DNA from: Rhodocyclaceae bacterium
GTDB lineage: Bacteria > Pseudomonadota > Gammaproteobacteria > Burkholderiales > Rhodocyclaceae
DNA: 64,000 bases
Reading direction: 5' to 3'
NCBI GenBank assembly: GCA_016721505.1
Contig: JADKHX010000003.1
Span: forward strand, 1-64,000
Part shown: positions 41,076 through 50,467 of the stretch, in pieces
Numbering within the stretch: position 1 is the first letter of the stretch
Layout of the letters: every line of letters starts with the position of its first letter
Translations under genes and position numbers: made by a program
The notes under the pieces: model-generated
What the model was told of the DNA's origin: nothing
Seen by the model: only the letters and a program-made list of their open reading frames with translations
The model's database searches: none

Positions 41076-43184
41076 ATGAAACTCATCCGCGTCGCCCTCG
41101 ACATTCCCTTGCCACGACTATTTGATTACCTCGCGCCGGACGCGCAGGAGAGCGATATTGGTCGCTTAGTCAGTGTGCCGTTTGGTAGTGGAAACAAAAT
41201 CGGAGTCGTGCTGGCGTTGACCGATGTGACCGATCAGCCGGTAAAAAAACTCAAAACGGTGCAGTCCATATTGCGTGAAATTCCGCCGCTACCCGCTTCC
41301 TTCATTGCGCTCTGCGAATTCTGCGCACGCTACTACCAAGCACCGCTGGGTGAAGTGATGGCGTTTGCCTTGCCACCGATGTTACGACGCGGGAAGTTGC
41401 CGAGAATGCGTGCGAAGGTACTCATTGCAAATATCAGCTCGCCCTCCAAGGCTGAGGTTGGGAGTGGGATGGGGAACGACGGCGGCGAAGCAGGGGTTTC
41501 GCAAAGCACGGCTTTGCGCCTGCGTAGCGGGTCGGCTGTACTAAGCCGACACTCCACACCAGCACCAACTGGCACGCTACCCAATTTACTCGCCGCTCAA
41601 GCACAAGCCGTCGACGCCATTCTTTCAGCAAAAAGTTTCCAAACTTTCCTCCTGCATGGAATCACCGGCAGCGGAAAAACCGAAGTGTATTTGCGAGCCA
41701 TCGCCGCAGTCTTAGCGCGCGGTGGCCAAGCGTTGATGTTGGTGCCGGAAATCGCGCTCACGCCGCAATTGCAAAGCCGCGTTGCGGCGCGCTTTCCCGA
41801 TGCGCATATTGTTGCCGCCCATAGCGGGGTCCCCGACGCGGCGCGAGCACGCGGTTTTTTGGAGGCACTCGAAGGTCGTGCCGACATCGTACTCGGCACG
41901 CGCTTGTCCATCTTCATGCCGCTGCCGCGCTTGCAAATTATCGTCGTCGATGAAGAGCACGATGGCTCGTTCAAGCAACAAGACGGTCTGCGTTATTCGG
42001 CACGCGATTTAGCCATTTGGCGTGCGCAACAGCTGGCCATTCCGGTCGTGCTCGGCTCGGCCACGCCAACGTTAGAGACTTTTTTTCACGCTCACAATGC
42101 ACGCTACAGGCTGCTCGAGCTACCGCTACGTGCCGTGGCAAAAAATTTGCCGACGGTGCGCGCCATTGATACACGTAGCGAAAAACTGAAAGACGGTTTA
42201 TCTCAGGCACTTATTGATGCGCTCGCAGTACGTCTGGAGCGTGGCGAGCAAAGCCTGATCTTTCTCAATCGTCGCGGCTACGCACCAGTGTTGTCGTGCC
42301 CGCCATGCGGTTGGGTTTCGCGCTGTCATCGTTGTGCGGCCAATCTCGTCGTGCATCTGACGGATAAACGCTTGCGCTGTCATCACTGCGGTTTTGAGGC
42401 GATGATCCCACGCGCTTGCCCCAGTTGCGGTAATGTGGATTTGAAACCTTTCGGACGCGGTACTCAACGCCTGGAACACATCCTCGCGGAACGGTTTCCA
42501 TCAGCCCGAATTTCGCGTATCGACCGCGATTCGGCTAGTACTCCCAAAAAATGGCAGACCTTGCTCGATGCGATTCACGCTGGCGAAGTCGATATTTTGG
42601 TTGGCACGCAAATGCTCGCCAAGGGTCACGATTTCCCGCGCCTAACCTTGGTCGGCGCGATTAGTGCCGATGCTGCTTTATTCGCCGCCGACTTTCGCGC
42701 ACCGGAGCGATTGTTCGCGCAGTTGATGCAAGTCGGCGGGCGCAGCGGTCGGGCCGACTTGCCCGGTGAAGTGCTGATCCAAACTGACTATCCCGATCAC
42801 GCCTTGTACCTTGCGCTGGAAGACGGTGATTACGGCCGTTTCGCCCGCGTGTTGTTGGCCGAGCGCGAGATTGCTGGCTTTCCGCCGTATAGCTTTCAAG
42901 CCTTGCTGCGCGCCGAAGCGCGAACCGTCGAGGACTCAATAGCCTTCCTCAGCATTGCCCGCAACGCTGCTTTGGCAATGGCCGATTGCGGCGTCACCGT
43001 CTACGACCCGGTACCAATGAAAATGCAGCGCCTGATGGCGCTTGAGCGCGCCCAATTGTTGGTGGAGTCGATCAATCGACCGGCGCTTCAAGCGTTTCTC
43101 GCGCGCTGGATGGAGACGATTTACACGCAAAAGAAACCGGTCGGCTTACGTTGGCATTTGGATGTTGATCCGCTCGAGATATAA
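41076..43184 (+). CDS. priA: primosomal protein N' (PriA replication-restart helicase)
   Basis: 702 residues. N-terminal DNA-binding domain (IRVALDIPLPRLFDYLAP ... RYYQAPLGEVMAFALPPMLR), helicase core LLHGITGSGKTEVYL, VPEIALTPQL, IIVVDEEHDGSFKQ, GSATPTLETF, paired zinc-binding cysteines (LSCPPCGWVSRCHRC, LRCHHCGFEAMIPRACPSCGNVDL), and motif V/VI VGTQMLAKGHDFPRLTLVGAI and QVGGRSGRADLPGEV. Residues 136-166 are a long dispersed repeat (GEAGVSQSTALRLRSGSAVL, SRHSTPAPTG) in the linker between the DNA-binding and helicase domains. The chain is otherwise uninterrupted, so the element is tolerated in an important protein. Confidence 0.95.
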   Translation: MKLIRVALDIPLPRLFDYLAPDAQESDIGRLVSVPFGSGNKIGVVLALTDVTDQPVKKLKTVQSILREIPPLPASFIALCEFCARYYQAPLGEVMAFALPPMLRRGKLPRMRAKVLIANISSPSKAEVGSGMGNDGGEAGVSQSTALRLRSGSAVLSRHSTPAPTGTLPNLLAAQAQAVDAILSAKSFQTFLLHGITGSGKTEVYLRAIAAVLARGGQALMLVPEIALTPQLQSRVAARFPDAHIVAAHSGVPDAARARGFLEALEGRADIVLGTRLSIFMPLPRLQIIVVDEEHDGSFKQQDGLRYSARDLAIWRAQQLAIPVVLGSATPTLETFFHAHNARYRLLELPLRAVAKNLPTVRAIDTRSEKLKDGLSQALIDALAVRLERGEQSLIFLNRRGYAPVLSCPPCGWVSRCHRCAANLVVHLTDKRLRCHHCGFEAMIPRACPSCGNVDLKPFGRGTQRLEHILAERFPSARISRIDRDSASTPKKWQTLLDAIHAGEVDILVGTQMLAKGHDFPRLTLVGAISADAALFAADFRAPERLFAQLMQVGGRSGRADLPGEVLIQTDYPDHALYLALEDGDYGRFARVLLAEREIAGFPPYSFQALLRAEARTVEDSIAFLSIARNAALAMADCGVTVYDPVPMKMQRLMALERAQLLVESINRPALQAFLARWMETIYTQKKPVGLRWHLDVDPLEI
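41481..41573 (+). repeat. dispersed repeat, long form, in priA
   Basis: Best-preserved long copy: GGGGTTTC, hairpin GCAAAGC-ACG-GCTTTGC (41501-41517), GCCTGCGTAGCGG, hairpin GTCGGCT-GTACTA-AGCCGAC (41531-41550), ACTCCA, CACCAGCACCAACTG. Open in frame on the plus strand. Confidence 0.92.
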
Positions 43185-43257
43185 CGCTGACGTGCACCGA
43201 ACGTAGGTCCAAACCTAAACCCGCTCTGTCGGCGAAACCCGCTGTCAAGAACCCAGT

Positions 43258-46200
43258 CTACGAACACTGCGCGACAACTTTTTTCGCAACTTCGGTGCCT
43301 TCCTTATCCTTTGATTTGGTCTCGCCGGTCTTCTTTTCATCCCCGTCGGCGCTTGAACTCGTCGTGGTCGTATCGCTGGCACCAAATGTTCCCGTTTCGC
43401 CACCGGTGGTCCGGTTCGAATCTAGCTGCGCCACTGCCGACGGACCGGTTGCCACAAGCACTGGAGCTTCTACGACCGGCCCGACAGCGGCACTATCGTC
43501 CGATAAATTGGCAATCGTGGAAGTGACGCTGGCTAGTGTTGTGGACACGCTAGCGTCGCTCGCCTCAGAGAATCGACGGTCACGAATCTGAGGTATGGCG
43601 CCGGCAAAGTTCGACGCGCTCGTCAAGATATCCCCCAGTGATGCCAAAAGCCGGATGTTGCCGCCGGTAGGCACTGTCGACAAGGCGCTGCTTGCCATAG
43701 TGATGCTGCCATGTTGGCTGGTCAGCTCGATGTTCGCGCCGGTGATGTTGGCATTTTGTGTAATCGACTGATAGGCTGTTAGAGACACCATGCCGCTACC
43801 ACCGGTAAGCTTGCCCTCGGTCGTGATCGTACTGTCTGCACTGGCCGTGGTTGCGTTCAGCGTAATTCCATTGCCGGCGGTGATGCCGCCAGCACCGACG
43901 GTTATCGGGCTGTGCGCAATAATTTCAATGTTGCCGGATGCAGACACGTCTGCGGTATTGGAGCTGGTTACGGAACCGCTATTGTCGATCTGCAAATTGC
44001 CGCTCTGAACCCGAATCTGCCCGAGATTAAGCGCGCTGTTGGTATTGAGTTTCAGGTCACCGCTACTTTGATTGATGGTGAGCAGACCATGCACACCAAA
44101 ACTGCCGCCGCTGCGTATGAAGTTGGTCTCTATGTTCATGTTTCCAGCCGCATCGAAACTCCCTCCCGACTGGTTGTACGATCCGAGCGTAGCATTGCCA
44201 GTCATTAGTGACCCGCCTTGTAAGGCCAATGTCGCGCCGCTGCCACTAAGACTGGTGAGCGTCGTTGCTGCCGTGGTGCCTGAGAAGGACACACTCACAC
44301 CAGCGGGAAGCGTCACGTTCGCGACATTGCTCCCGTCAGGCAGTGCGCCACCGGCCCAATTGGAGGCGTTCGCCCAATCACCGGTACTCACGTTGCTCAG
44401 CCAATTGACTGAACCTAATTGAGTGATGGTGCCGCTTCCGGTTGCGGTCGTTGCTATGCTGTAGTTAGATGCCTTGCCGCTACCACCGACAAGTGTCAGA
44501 CCGGTATAGCTTATCGCTTTAGCAGTACCGACGTTTCGATGGTCGTAACTGCCGGTACCCACTAAGCCGACGGTTTCCTGATTAGCAAGGTTTCCGATGA
44601 CAAAGCCAATAAACGGAGCCGACGTGTTTCCGTCGTAAATTTTGCTTTGGGGAGCAAAACTAACCGTAAGTGGTCGCGCGCTGATCTGGAGTGCGTTGTC
44701 AGTAAACGAGAGACGGTAGTTGCTGTTGGCGACCAACGATCCGCGCGTGATGGGGTAACTGCCGACATCGGTGGTTACCGTAGCAGAGCTTGCAAGCCCA
44801 CCACTCAAGACCGACCCGATGCCGTCATTGAAACGGAATCCACTGGCCGCAAAGCTCAGCGCCGGATTGACGTCGCCATAAACGCGTGATTGGCCGTTGG
44901 CAGCAATCAACAAACTCGCTGGCGTGATGCTCAAGTCGGCGGGGAAATAGGTCAAGGCATAGTTATTACCGACTGCTAGCGTGCCCTGCGTAATTGAATA
45001 GGGTCCGCCAGCCACACTTTCGCCGACGACGCGACTCAAGCTTCCCGAAAAGGTGTCGCCGCCGACCAATCCGCCACCTCCCACCACAAACGTCTTGGTT
45101 GGGTCGGCATCGCCATAGATTTTTGACAGCGGATTGGCCGTTACGCTAATCGGTCGCTGATTAATGTTGGCGGCACTGCTAAACGTTGTGGTCGAAAGCG
45201 AATAGTTACTCGAATCTGCGCCGCTGAGACTCATGCCGCCCACCGTCACAGATTTGTTGGTGCCGGCATTGGGATCGAGGAAGCTCGCAGTTCCGCCAAT
45301 ACTGCTGACGCTCACGATGTCGCCGACAATGACATTGCCGAACGTCGCGCCGCCACTCAGCGTGGCCGCGACGGTACCATCGTAGACCTTGTCAGCGATG
45401 GTCACGCCAGTGAGCGTAATCGGCCGCGCAGTGATACTGCCGCTGCCAGAGGCGGTGGTTGGGTAACTATAGTTCCCGACCTTGGCGCCGCTGATCAAAA
45501 CGTTGCTTGCCGACAATGGCTTGTTCGCGCCAACATTGACGTTGTCTGTGTAAATCGTCGTGGCACCCACCGTCAAGAGATCGCCGTTTGCGACATTGTT
45601 CAAAGTAAAACTTGGTGAGGCGAGCGTTATCGTCTTGTCATAGACCTTGCTGCCGGAAAGCGTTACCCCAAGTGGGCGCTGGCTAATTGCCAAGACGCTA
45701 TCAGAAAAAGTGATTGCATAATTTTGGCCTGCGTTGAAACTGCCTTGAGTGATGGCGTAGTTCCCGATATTGGTGGTGGAACTTCCCAAGGTCGCTAACG
45801 CTCCGGCGAAACTGTCGCTACCGATCAAGTTTCCGGACGTGAGCGTATATGTCAATGCCGGTAGAGCATCGCCATAGGTCATCTGCTTGCTATCAGCTGC
45901 CACCGCCAAGGGTCGCGTGGTGATGTTTCCGGTTGTAGTGTTGAAGGTTCCAGTCAGCTGGTAATTTGACGCATCGGCTCCAGCCAAGCTTAGACCACCG
46001 AGCGTAATCGGCTTGCCTGACCCGGCATTAGGGTCGGCGAAGTTTGCGGTTGCAATGCCGCCATTGATGCTCACAATGTCGCCACCAATGATGTTCCCAA
46101 AACTCGCCGTACCCGTCACTGTTGCCGTGGTGTTGCCGTCATACACTTTGTCTGAGACGGTAAGGCCGGTGAGCGTAATTGGTCTTGCGGTAATACTGCC

Positions 46201-48609
46201 ACTGCCAGTGAGAGAGGTCGCGTAGCTATAGTTGCCAGCCTTGCTGCCAGTCACCACTATGCTGCTTGCCGACAAGGGTTTTAGCGTGCCGACATTGAAG
46301 CTATCAGTGAACGCTGCCACGCCGCTGATGTTTAATGTGTCGCCATTTGCACTATTGGTGGCGCCAAAGATTGGTGTGGCTAACGCCGATGTCTTGTCGT
46401 AAACCTTCGTGCCGGTAAGCGTTAACACAAGAGGGCGCTGGGTAACGCTGTAGGCAACTGCGGTTCCTGAAGTGAAACTATAGCCCGTACCACTACTCAA
46501 GCCGCCAACGAACGCCGCCGAATAGTTGCCGACATCGGATGTAGCGCTCGGGATGGCAAAGCTAGCGCTGCCGCTGAGTCCGATATTACCGGCGTTATCT
46601 TCCGCATCGGCGAACCCTGCAAGTAGGTAACCCAACGACGCAGTCGGCGCGTCGCCATAGATGTGGCTTGCGGTGCCAGATAAGAGTGAGGTGTTTGCCG
46701 TGAGCGTTCCCGGCGCGGCAGCATAGACAAAGCCGTTGCCTGCTTGGCTGATATTTCCGGGCGCAACTGCGGCATAGGTGGTGCTGTAGTAGCGGAAGCT
46801 CGACGTCAGTCCTCCTTTCACAATCGCTGCCGGACTCGATGAATACACCAGCCAACGATCTGCACCAGTATTGGACCCCGCGCTCAAGCTTCGATTCCCA
46901 GTGTTTAGGAAATTGCCGGCGGTCGCCAGCACCAGCGAATTGCCGGCGCCAGACGTAGCGATATTGCCGCCTAAAGCGAGGTCGCCGCTTGCGCGCGCTA
47001 GCAATGAGCTTAGCGAGGTCATTGCCGGTAAAACCAGATTGCCGGATTGATTGATCTCAAGACGACCAGTCAAGTTATTGGCGCCAGCACTGTGAGTAAA
47101 GCTGCCGGCGATTGAGACGTTGCCAGCCCCGTCCAACGTGCCGCCGGTTTGTGTGAAACCGGCCAAGGTGCTGGCGCCGCCTAAGGTCAAGCTACCTGCG
47201 CCAAGATTCACCTGTCCGGAGCTCGCGCCATTCAAAGCGCCATTGAGCATCGCGCTGCCCGTACCAGAGACCGCCAAAGACCCGTCGAGGACCGTCGTAC
47301 CCAATACCGTGAGTGACCCACCCGAAACACTGAGTGAATTGCTATTTGCGATGGTCAATGCGCCGACCGTATCCGCGCCAGACGCATGTGAGACGGCGAA
47401 GCTCCCGCTGATCAAGGCAGCGTCAGCCGCGCCGGGCAGGCCGCCGGTCCAATTTAAGGCGGTACTCCAATCCAGATTATTCTGACTATTGTTAAAAGTG
47501 CGTGTGCCGCTACCGGCGAAAATCAGCCGCGCGGCTTCTCCGCTAGCGAGGTTGTAGCCTGTGCTGAAGTTGGCCGGTAGCGTGACTGGCGAGAAGGTTC
47601 CGCTGGCGCTCCCCGTCATGGTGAGGAAAGCGATGGCATCGGCGTTGAGCGGCGCGTAGCTTGCCAATTTGGTGGCATTCAGCGTGCCGCCCATCGTAAC
47701 GTTTCCGCTCACCGCGAGTTTGTCGGACTGACCGGCCACCGTTCCACCGAGATCAATATTTAGCGTGCCACCACTGAGATTGAGATTGCCGATGATCTGC
47801 AGTGACGCCGTGTTACCAGCACCAACTCCCGGGGAAATCGTGCCGGCATTGGTCAGTTGTGCCGCGCCCAAATTCAAGGTGCCGCTGCCAGCAATCACAC
47901 CGCCCAGCGCATTGGTCAGGGGATTACCCGCAGTGGACAATGCAGCGCCACTACCCAATTTGATTGTGCCGGAATTGCTTGCACTCGCGAATGAATTGAT
48001 CGTGAGTGTGCCTGAGCTTGCATCAATCGTCGCACTGTTAGTCAATGTGGCCGTGACGTTGCTCGCACCCCCACCGCCGCTCTTGCCGAAGTTGCCGCTG
48101 TTAGTGATGACACCGCCTGTTCCACTGATCGCTGTGTCCGTCGTGAACAGATAACTGCCCTTATTGTCCAATATGCCGCCCGAGTTGATGACAAGACTGG
48201 AGGTGAAATAGCCCTGCTCGTGGCTGATGGTGCCCCTGTTTTCCAGAATCCGCTCCAGTACTGGTTCAGAGTAGCCGTAGTCGGTTGTGTGAATTTTGCC
48301 CGCTGTTACTCCCGCGCCGACAATAGTCTTGCCGGTTCCGCTCATCGTGCCGGTGACCCAGTAAAAGCCGCTGGTCGCCGTGAGATCGGCAGCGCCGTCG
48401 AGTGTCCCGCCGTATTGGTAGTAACCCGGTACGAAACTGGTTCTAACTACCGTCAGCGTTCCGCCGGTCAAACCAACAGTTCCCGTTCCGCCCAGCGCGC
48501 CGCTCAGATTGCCGCTACCGCCGGTCTGGTAGATACCCCGGTAATGCTGCCTGTTCCGGTTAGGTTGAATCCCCGAGACATTTATCTGGCCCGAACTGAT
48601 ATTTAGCAA
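43258..48609 (-). CDS. giant TpsA-like adhesin, C-terminal part (MBG/YDG repeats)
   Basis: 1,783 codons without interruption, the distal third of one very large exoprotein whose N terminus is at 59307. It starts in the last copy of the 196-residue repeat, then has glycine/threonine-rich beta-helix repeats, then a series of MBG/YDG modules alternating ITLTGLTVSDKVYDGNTT and YGDALPALTYTLTSGNLIG types, a further beta-helix stretch, and an acidic tail (SSSADGDEKKTGETKSKD) ending KKVVAQCS. No autotransporter barrel is present, consistent with secretion by a separate TpsB partner, which is not in the window. The first ~20 codons contain two compensating frameshifts. Confidence 0.88.
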   Translation of the reverse strand: MLNISSGQINVSGIQPNRNRQHYRGIYQTGGSGNLSGALGGTGTVGLTGGTLTVVRTSFVPGYYQYGGTLDGAADLTATSGFYWVTGTMSGTGKTIVGAGVTAGKIHTTDYGYSEPVLERILENRGTISHEQGYFTSSLVINSGGILDNKGSYLFTTDTAISGTGGVITNSGNFGKSGGGGASNVTATLTNSATIDASSGTLTINSFASASNSGTIKLGSGAALSTAGNPLTNALGGVIAGSGTLNLGAAQLTNAGTISPGVGAGNTASLQIIGNLNLSGGTLNIDLGGTVAGQSDKLAVSGNVTMGGTLNATKLASYAPLNADAIAFLTMTGSASGTFSPVTLPANFSTGYNLASGEAARLIFAGSGTRTFNNSQNNLDWSTALNWTGGLPGAADAALISGSFAVSHASGADTVGALTIANSNSLSVSGGSLTVLGTTVLDGSLAVSGTGSAMLNGALNGASSGQVNLGAGSLTLGGASTLAGFTQTGGTLDGAGNVSIAGSFTHSAGANNLTGRLEINQSGNLVLPAMTSLSSLLARASGDLALGGNIATSGAGNSLVLATAGNFLNTGNRSLSAGSNTGADRWLVYSSSPAAIVKGGLTSSFRYYSTTYAAVAPGNISQAGNGFVYAAAPGTLTANTSLLSGTASHIYGDAPTASLGYLLAGFADAEDNAGNIGLSGSASFAIPSATSDVGNYSAAFVGGLSSGTGYSFTSGTAVAYSVTQRPLVLTLTGTKVYDKTSALATPIFGATNSANGDTLNISGVAAFTDSFNVGTLKPLSASSIVVTGSKAGNYSYATSLTGSGSITARPITLTGLTVSDKVYDGNTTATVTGTASFGNIIGGDIVSINGGIATANFADPNAGSGKPITLGGLSLAGADASNYQLTGTFNTTTGNITTRPLAVAADSKQMTYGDALPALTYTLTSGNLIGSDSFAGALATLGSSTTNIGNYAITQGSFNAGQNYAITFSDSVLAISQRPLGVTLSGSKVYDKTITLASPSFTLNNVANGDLLTVGATTIYTDNVNVGANKPLSASNVLISGAKVGNYSYPTTASGSGSITARPITLTGVTIADKVYDGTVAATLSGGATFGNVIVGDIVSVSSIGGTASFLDPNAGTNKSVTVGGMSLSGADSSNYSLSTTTFSSAANINQRPISVTANPLSKIYGDADPTKTFVVGGGGLVGGDTFSGSLSRVVGESVAGGPYSITQGTLAVGNNYALTYFPADLSITPASLLIAANGQSRVYGDVNPALSFAASGFRFNDGIGSVLSGGLASSATVTTDVGSYPITRGSLVANSNYRLSFTDNALQISARPLTVSFAPQSKIYDGNTSAPFIGFVIGNLANQETVGLVGTGSYDHRNVGTAKAISYTGLTLVGGSGKASNYSIATTATGSGTITQLGSVNWLSNVSTGDWANASNWAGGALPDGSNVANVTLPAGVSVSFSGTTAATTLTSLSGSGATLALQGGSLMTGNATLGSYNQSGGSFDAAGNMNIETNFIRSGGSFGVHGLLTINQSSGDLKLNTNSALNLGQIRVQSGNLQIDNSGSVTSSNTADVSASGNIEIIAHSPITVGAGGITAGNGITLNATTASADSTITTEGKLTGGSGMVSLTAYQSITQNANITGANIELTSQHGSITMASSALSTVPTGGNIRLLASLGDILTSASNFAGAIPQIRDRRFSEASDASVSTTLASVTSTIANLSDDSAAVGPVVEAPVLVATGPSAVAQLDSNRTTGGETGTFGASDTTTTSSSADGDEKKTGETKSKDKEGTEVAKKVVAQCS

Positions 48610-49049
48610 ACCGCTGTTGTTGCTGAATGCCGCGCTGATCGTGCTTGCGCCGGCACCGCTCTTTGCCGAAAATCGCTGTTGGTAATAGCGCCACCGGTAC
48701 CGTTGATGCCGGTATCAGCGATGAAAAGATAGGTGCCCTGATTGTCCAGTGTGCCACCCGTGTTGATCGTCAGGTTGCTGGTGAAATAGCCTTGCTCGTG
48801 GCTGATGGTGCCCCTGTTTTCCAGGATCCGCTCCAGCACTGGTTCAGAGTAGCCGTAGTCGGTGGTGTGAATTTTGCCAGCCGTTACGCCCGTGCCGACA
48901 ATGGTCTTGCCGGTTCCACTCATCGTGCCGGTGACCCAGTAAAAACCACTGGTCGCCGTCAGATCGGCGGAGCCATTGAGTGTGCCGCCGTATTGGTAGT
49001 AAACCGGTACGAAACTGTTTCCAGCTACCGTCAGCGTTCCACCGGTCAA
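48603..49049 (-). CDS. TpsA-like adhesin fragment, 196-residue repeat unit
   Basis: Fragment of the same gene in another frame. It reads SGFYWVTGTMSGTGKTIVGTG, then KIHTTDYGYSEPVLERILENRGTISHEQGYF and GTYLFIADTGINGTGGAITNS, then goes out of frame (FRQRAVPAQ) where other copies read SGTFGKSGGAGAST. Single-base indels, not gene ends, separate it from its neighbours. Confidence 0.75.
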   Translation of the reverse strand: MTGGTLTVAGNSFVPVYYQYGGTLNGSADLTATSGFYWVTGTMSGTGKTIVGTGVTAGKIHTTDYGYSEPVLERILENRGTISHEQGYFTSNLTINTGGTLDNQGTYLFIADTGINGTGGAITNSDFRQRAVPAQARSARHSATTAVC

Positions 49050-49161
49050 ACCGATAGTTCCGGTTCCGGTCAGCGTGCCGTTCAGATTGCCGCTGCCGCC
49101 GGTCTGGTAGATACCTCCGGTAATGCTGCCTGTTCCGGTTAGGTTGAATCCCCCGAGCCAT

Positions 49162-50091
49162 TTATCTGGCCCGAACTGATATTAGCAAACCGCTGTTGTT
49201 GCTGAATGCCGCGCTGATCGTGCTTGCGCCCGCACCCCCGCTCTTGCCGAAGGTACCGCTGTTGGTAATAGCGCCACCGGTACCGTTGATGCCGGTATCA
49301 GCGATGAAAAGATAAGTGCCCTGATTGTCCAACGTGCCGCCCGTGTTGATCGTCAGGTTGCTGGTGAAATAGGCCCCCTCGTGATGAATTGTGCCTTTGT
49401 TCTGCAGCGTCCGCGTCAATACCGGCTCAGCAATGCCGTAGTCCGTAGTGTGAATCTTGCCCGCTGCTACGCCTGCACCGACAATGGTCCTGCCGATTCC
49501 GGTCATCGTGCCGGTGCCCCAGTAAAAGTCACTGGTCGCGGTCAGATCGGCGGAGCCGTTGAGTGTGCCGCCGTATTGGTAGTAGCCTGGTACGAAACTC
49601 GTTCCAGCTACCGTCAGCGTTCCGCCGGTCAAACCGACAGTTCCCGTTCCGGTCAGCGCGCCGCTCAGATTGCCGCTACCGCCGGTCTGGTAGATACCTC
49701 CGGTAATGCTGCCAGCACCGGCTAGGTTGAATCCGCCGGAGACATTTATCTGCCCCGAACTGATATTCAGCGTACCGCTGTTGTTGCTGAATGCCGCGCT
49801 GATCGTACTTGCGCCCGTACCGCCGCTCTTGCCGAAAGTACCGCTGTTGGTAACGACCCCACCGCTCCCGTTGATGCCGGTATCAGCGATAAACAGATAG
49901 GTACCCTGATTGTCCAGCGTGCCACCAGTGTTGATGGTCAGACTGTTGTTGAAATAGCCCCCCTCGTGACGAATCGTGCCGTTGTTTTGTAGCGTCCGAG
50001 TTAATACCGGCTCGGCAACGCCGTAGTCCGAAGTGTGTATCGTGCCAGTCGTTACAGCAGAGCCGACAATGGTCTTGCCGGTTCCGCTCAT
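49162..50091 (-). CDS. TpsA-like adhesin fragment, 196-residue repeat units
   Basis: One and a half copies of the 196-residue unit in one frame: GKTIVGSAVTTGTIHTSDYG ... NNGTIRHEGGYFNNSLTINTGG ... SGTFGKSGGTGASTISAAFSNNSGTLNISSGQINVSGG ... SFVPGYYQYGGTLNGSADLT. The frame is lost at the end (LLISVRAR) where the next copy should read LLNISSGQ. Confidence 0.78.
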   Translation of the reverse strand: MSGTGKTIVGSAVTTGTIHTSDYGVAEPVLTRTLQNNGTIRHEGGYFNNSLTINTGGTLDNQGTYLFIADTGINGSGGVVTNSGTFGKSGGTGASTISAAFSNNSGTLNISSGQINVSGGFNLAGAGSITGGIYQTGGSGNLSGALTGTGTVGLTGGTLTVAGTSFVPGYYQYGGTLNGSADLTATSDFYWGTGTMTGIGRTIVGAGVAAGKIHTTDYGIAEPVLTRTLQNKGTIHHEGAYFTSNLTINTGGTLDNQGTYLFIADTGINGTGGAITNSGTFGKSGGAGASTISAAFSNNSGLLISVRAR

Positions 50092-50126
50092 CGTGCCAGT
50101 GGCCCAGTAAAAGCCACTGGTCGCCG

Positions 50127-50447
50127 TCAGATCAGCGGAGCCGTTGAGTGTGCCGCCGTATTGGTAGAAACCCGGTACGAAACTGGTTCAGTTACCGTCA
50201 GCGTTCCGCCGGTCAAACCGACAGTTCCCGTTCCGGTCAGCGCGCCGCTCAGATTGCCGCTACCGCCGGTCTGGTAGATACCTCCGGTAATGCTGCCAGC
50301 ACCGGCCAGGTTGAATCCGCCGGAGACATTTATCTGCCCCGAACTGATATTCAGCGTACCGCTGTTGTTTGCTGAATGCCGCGCTGATCGTACTTGCGCC
50401 CGTACCGCCGCTCTTGCCGAAAGTACCGCTGTTGGTAACGACCCCAC
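50127..50447 (-). CDS. TpsA-like adhesin fragment
   Basis: Part of another 196-residue unit (NNSGTLNISSGQINVSGGFNLAG, GGIYQTGGSGNLSGALTG, TGTVGLTGG). Both ends are frameshifted: at the start the reading is SARAAVRAQVRSARHSANN, and at the end TEPVSYRVSTN replaces TSFVPGYYQYGG. Confidence 0.7.
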   Translation of the reverse strand: MGSLPTAVLSARAAVRAQVRSARHSANNSGTLNISSGQINVSGGFNLAGAGSITGGIYQTGGSGNLSGALTGTGTVGLTGGTLTVTEPVSYRVSTNTAAHSTAPLI

Positions 50448-50467
50448 CGCTCCCGTTGATGCCGGTA

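Noticed and set aside
47780..47830. Match to the dispersed-repeat core inside the adhesin (GCCGTGTTACCAGCACC, read GVGAGNTASL)
   Set aside because: Close to the core but lacks the closing ACTGRC and fits the ordinary beta-helix repeat pattern ISPGVGAGNT; cannot be distinguished from chance, so it is not counted.
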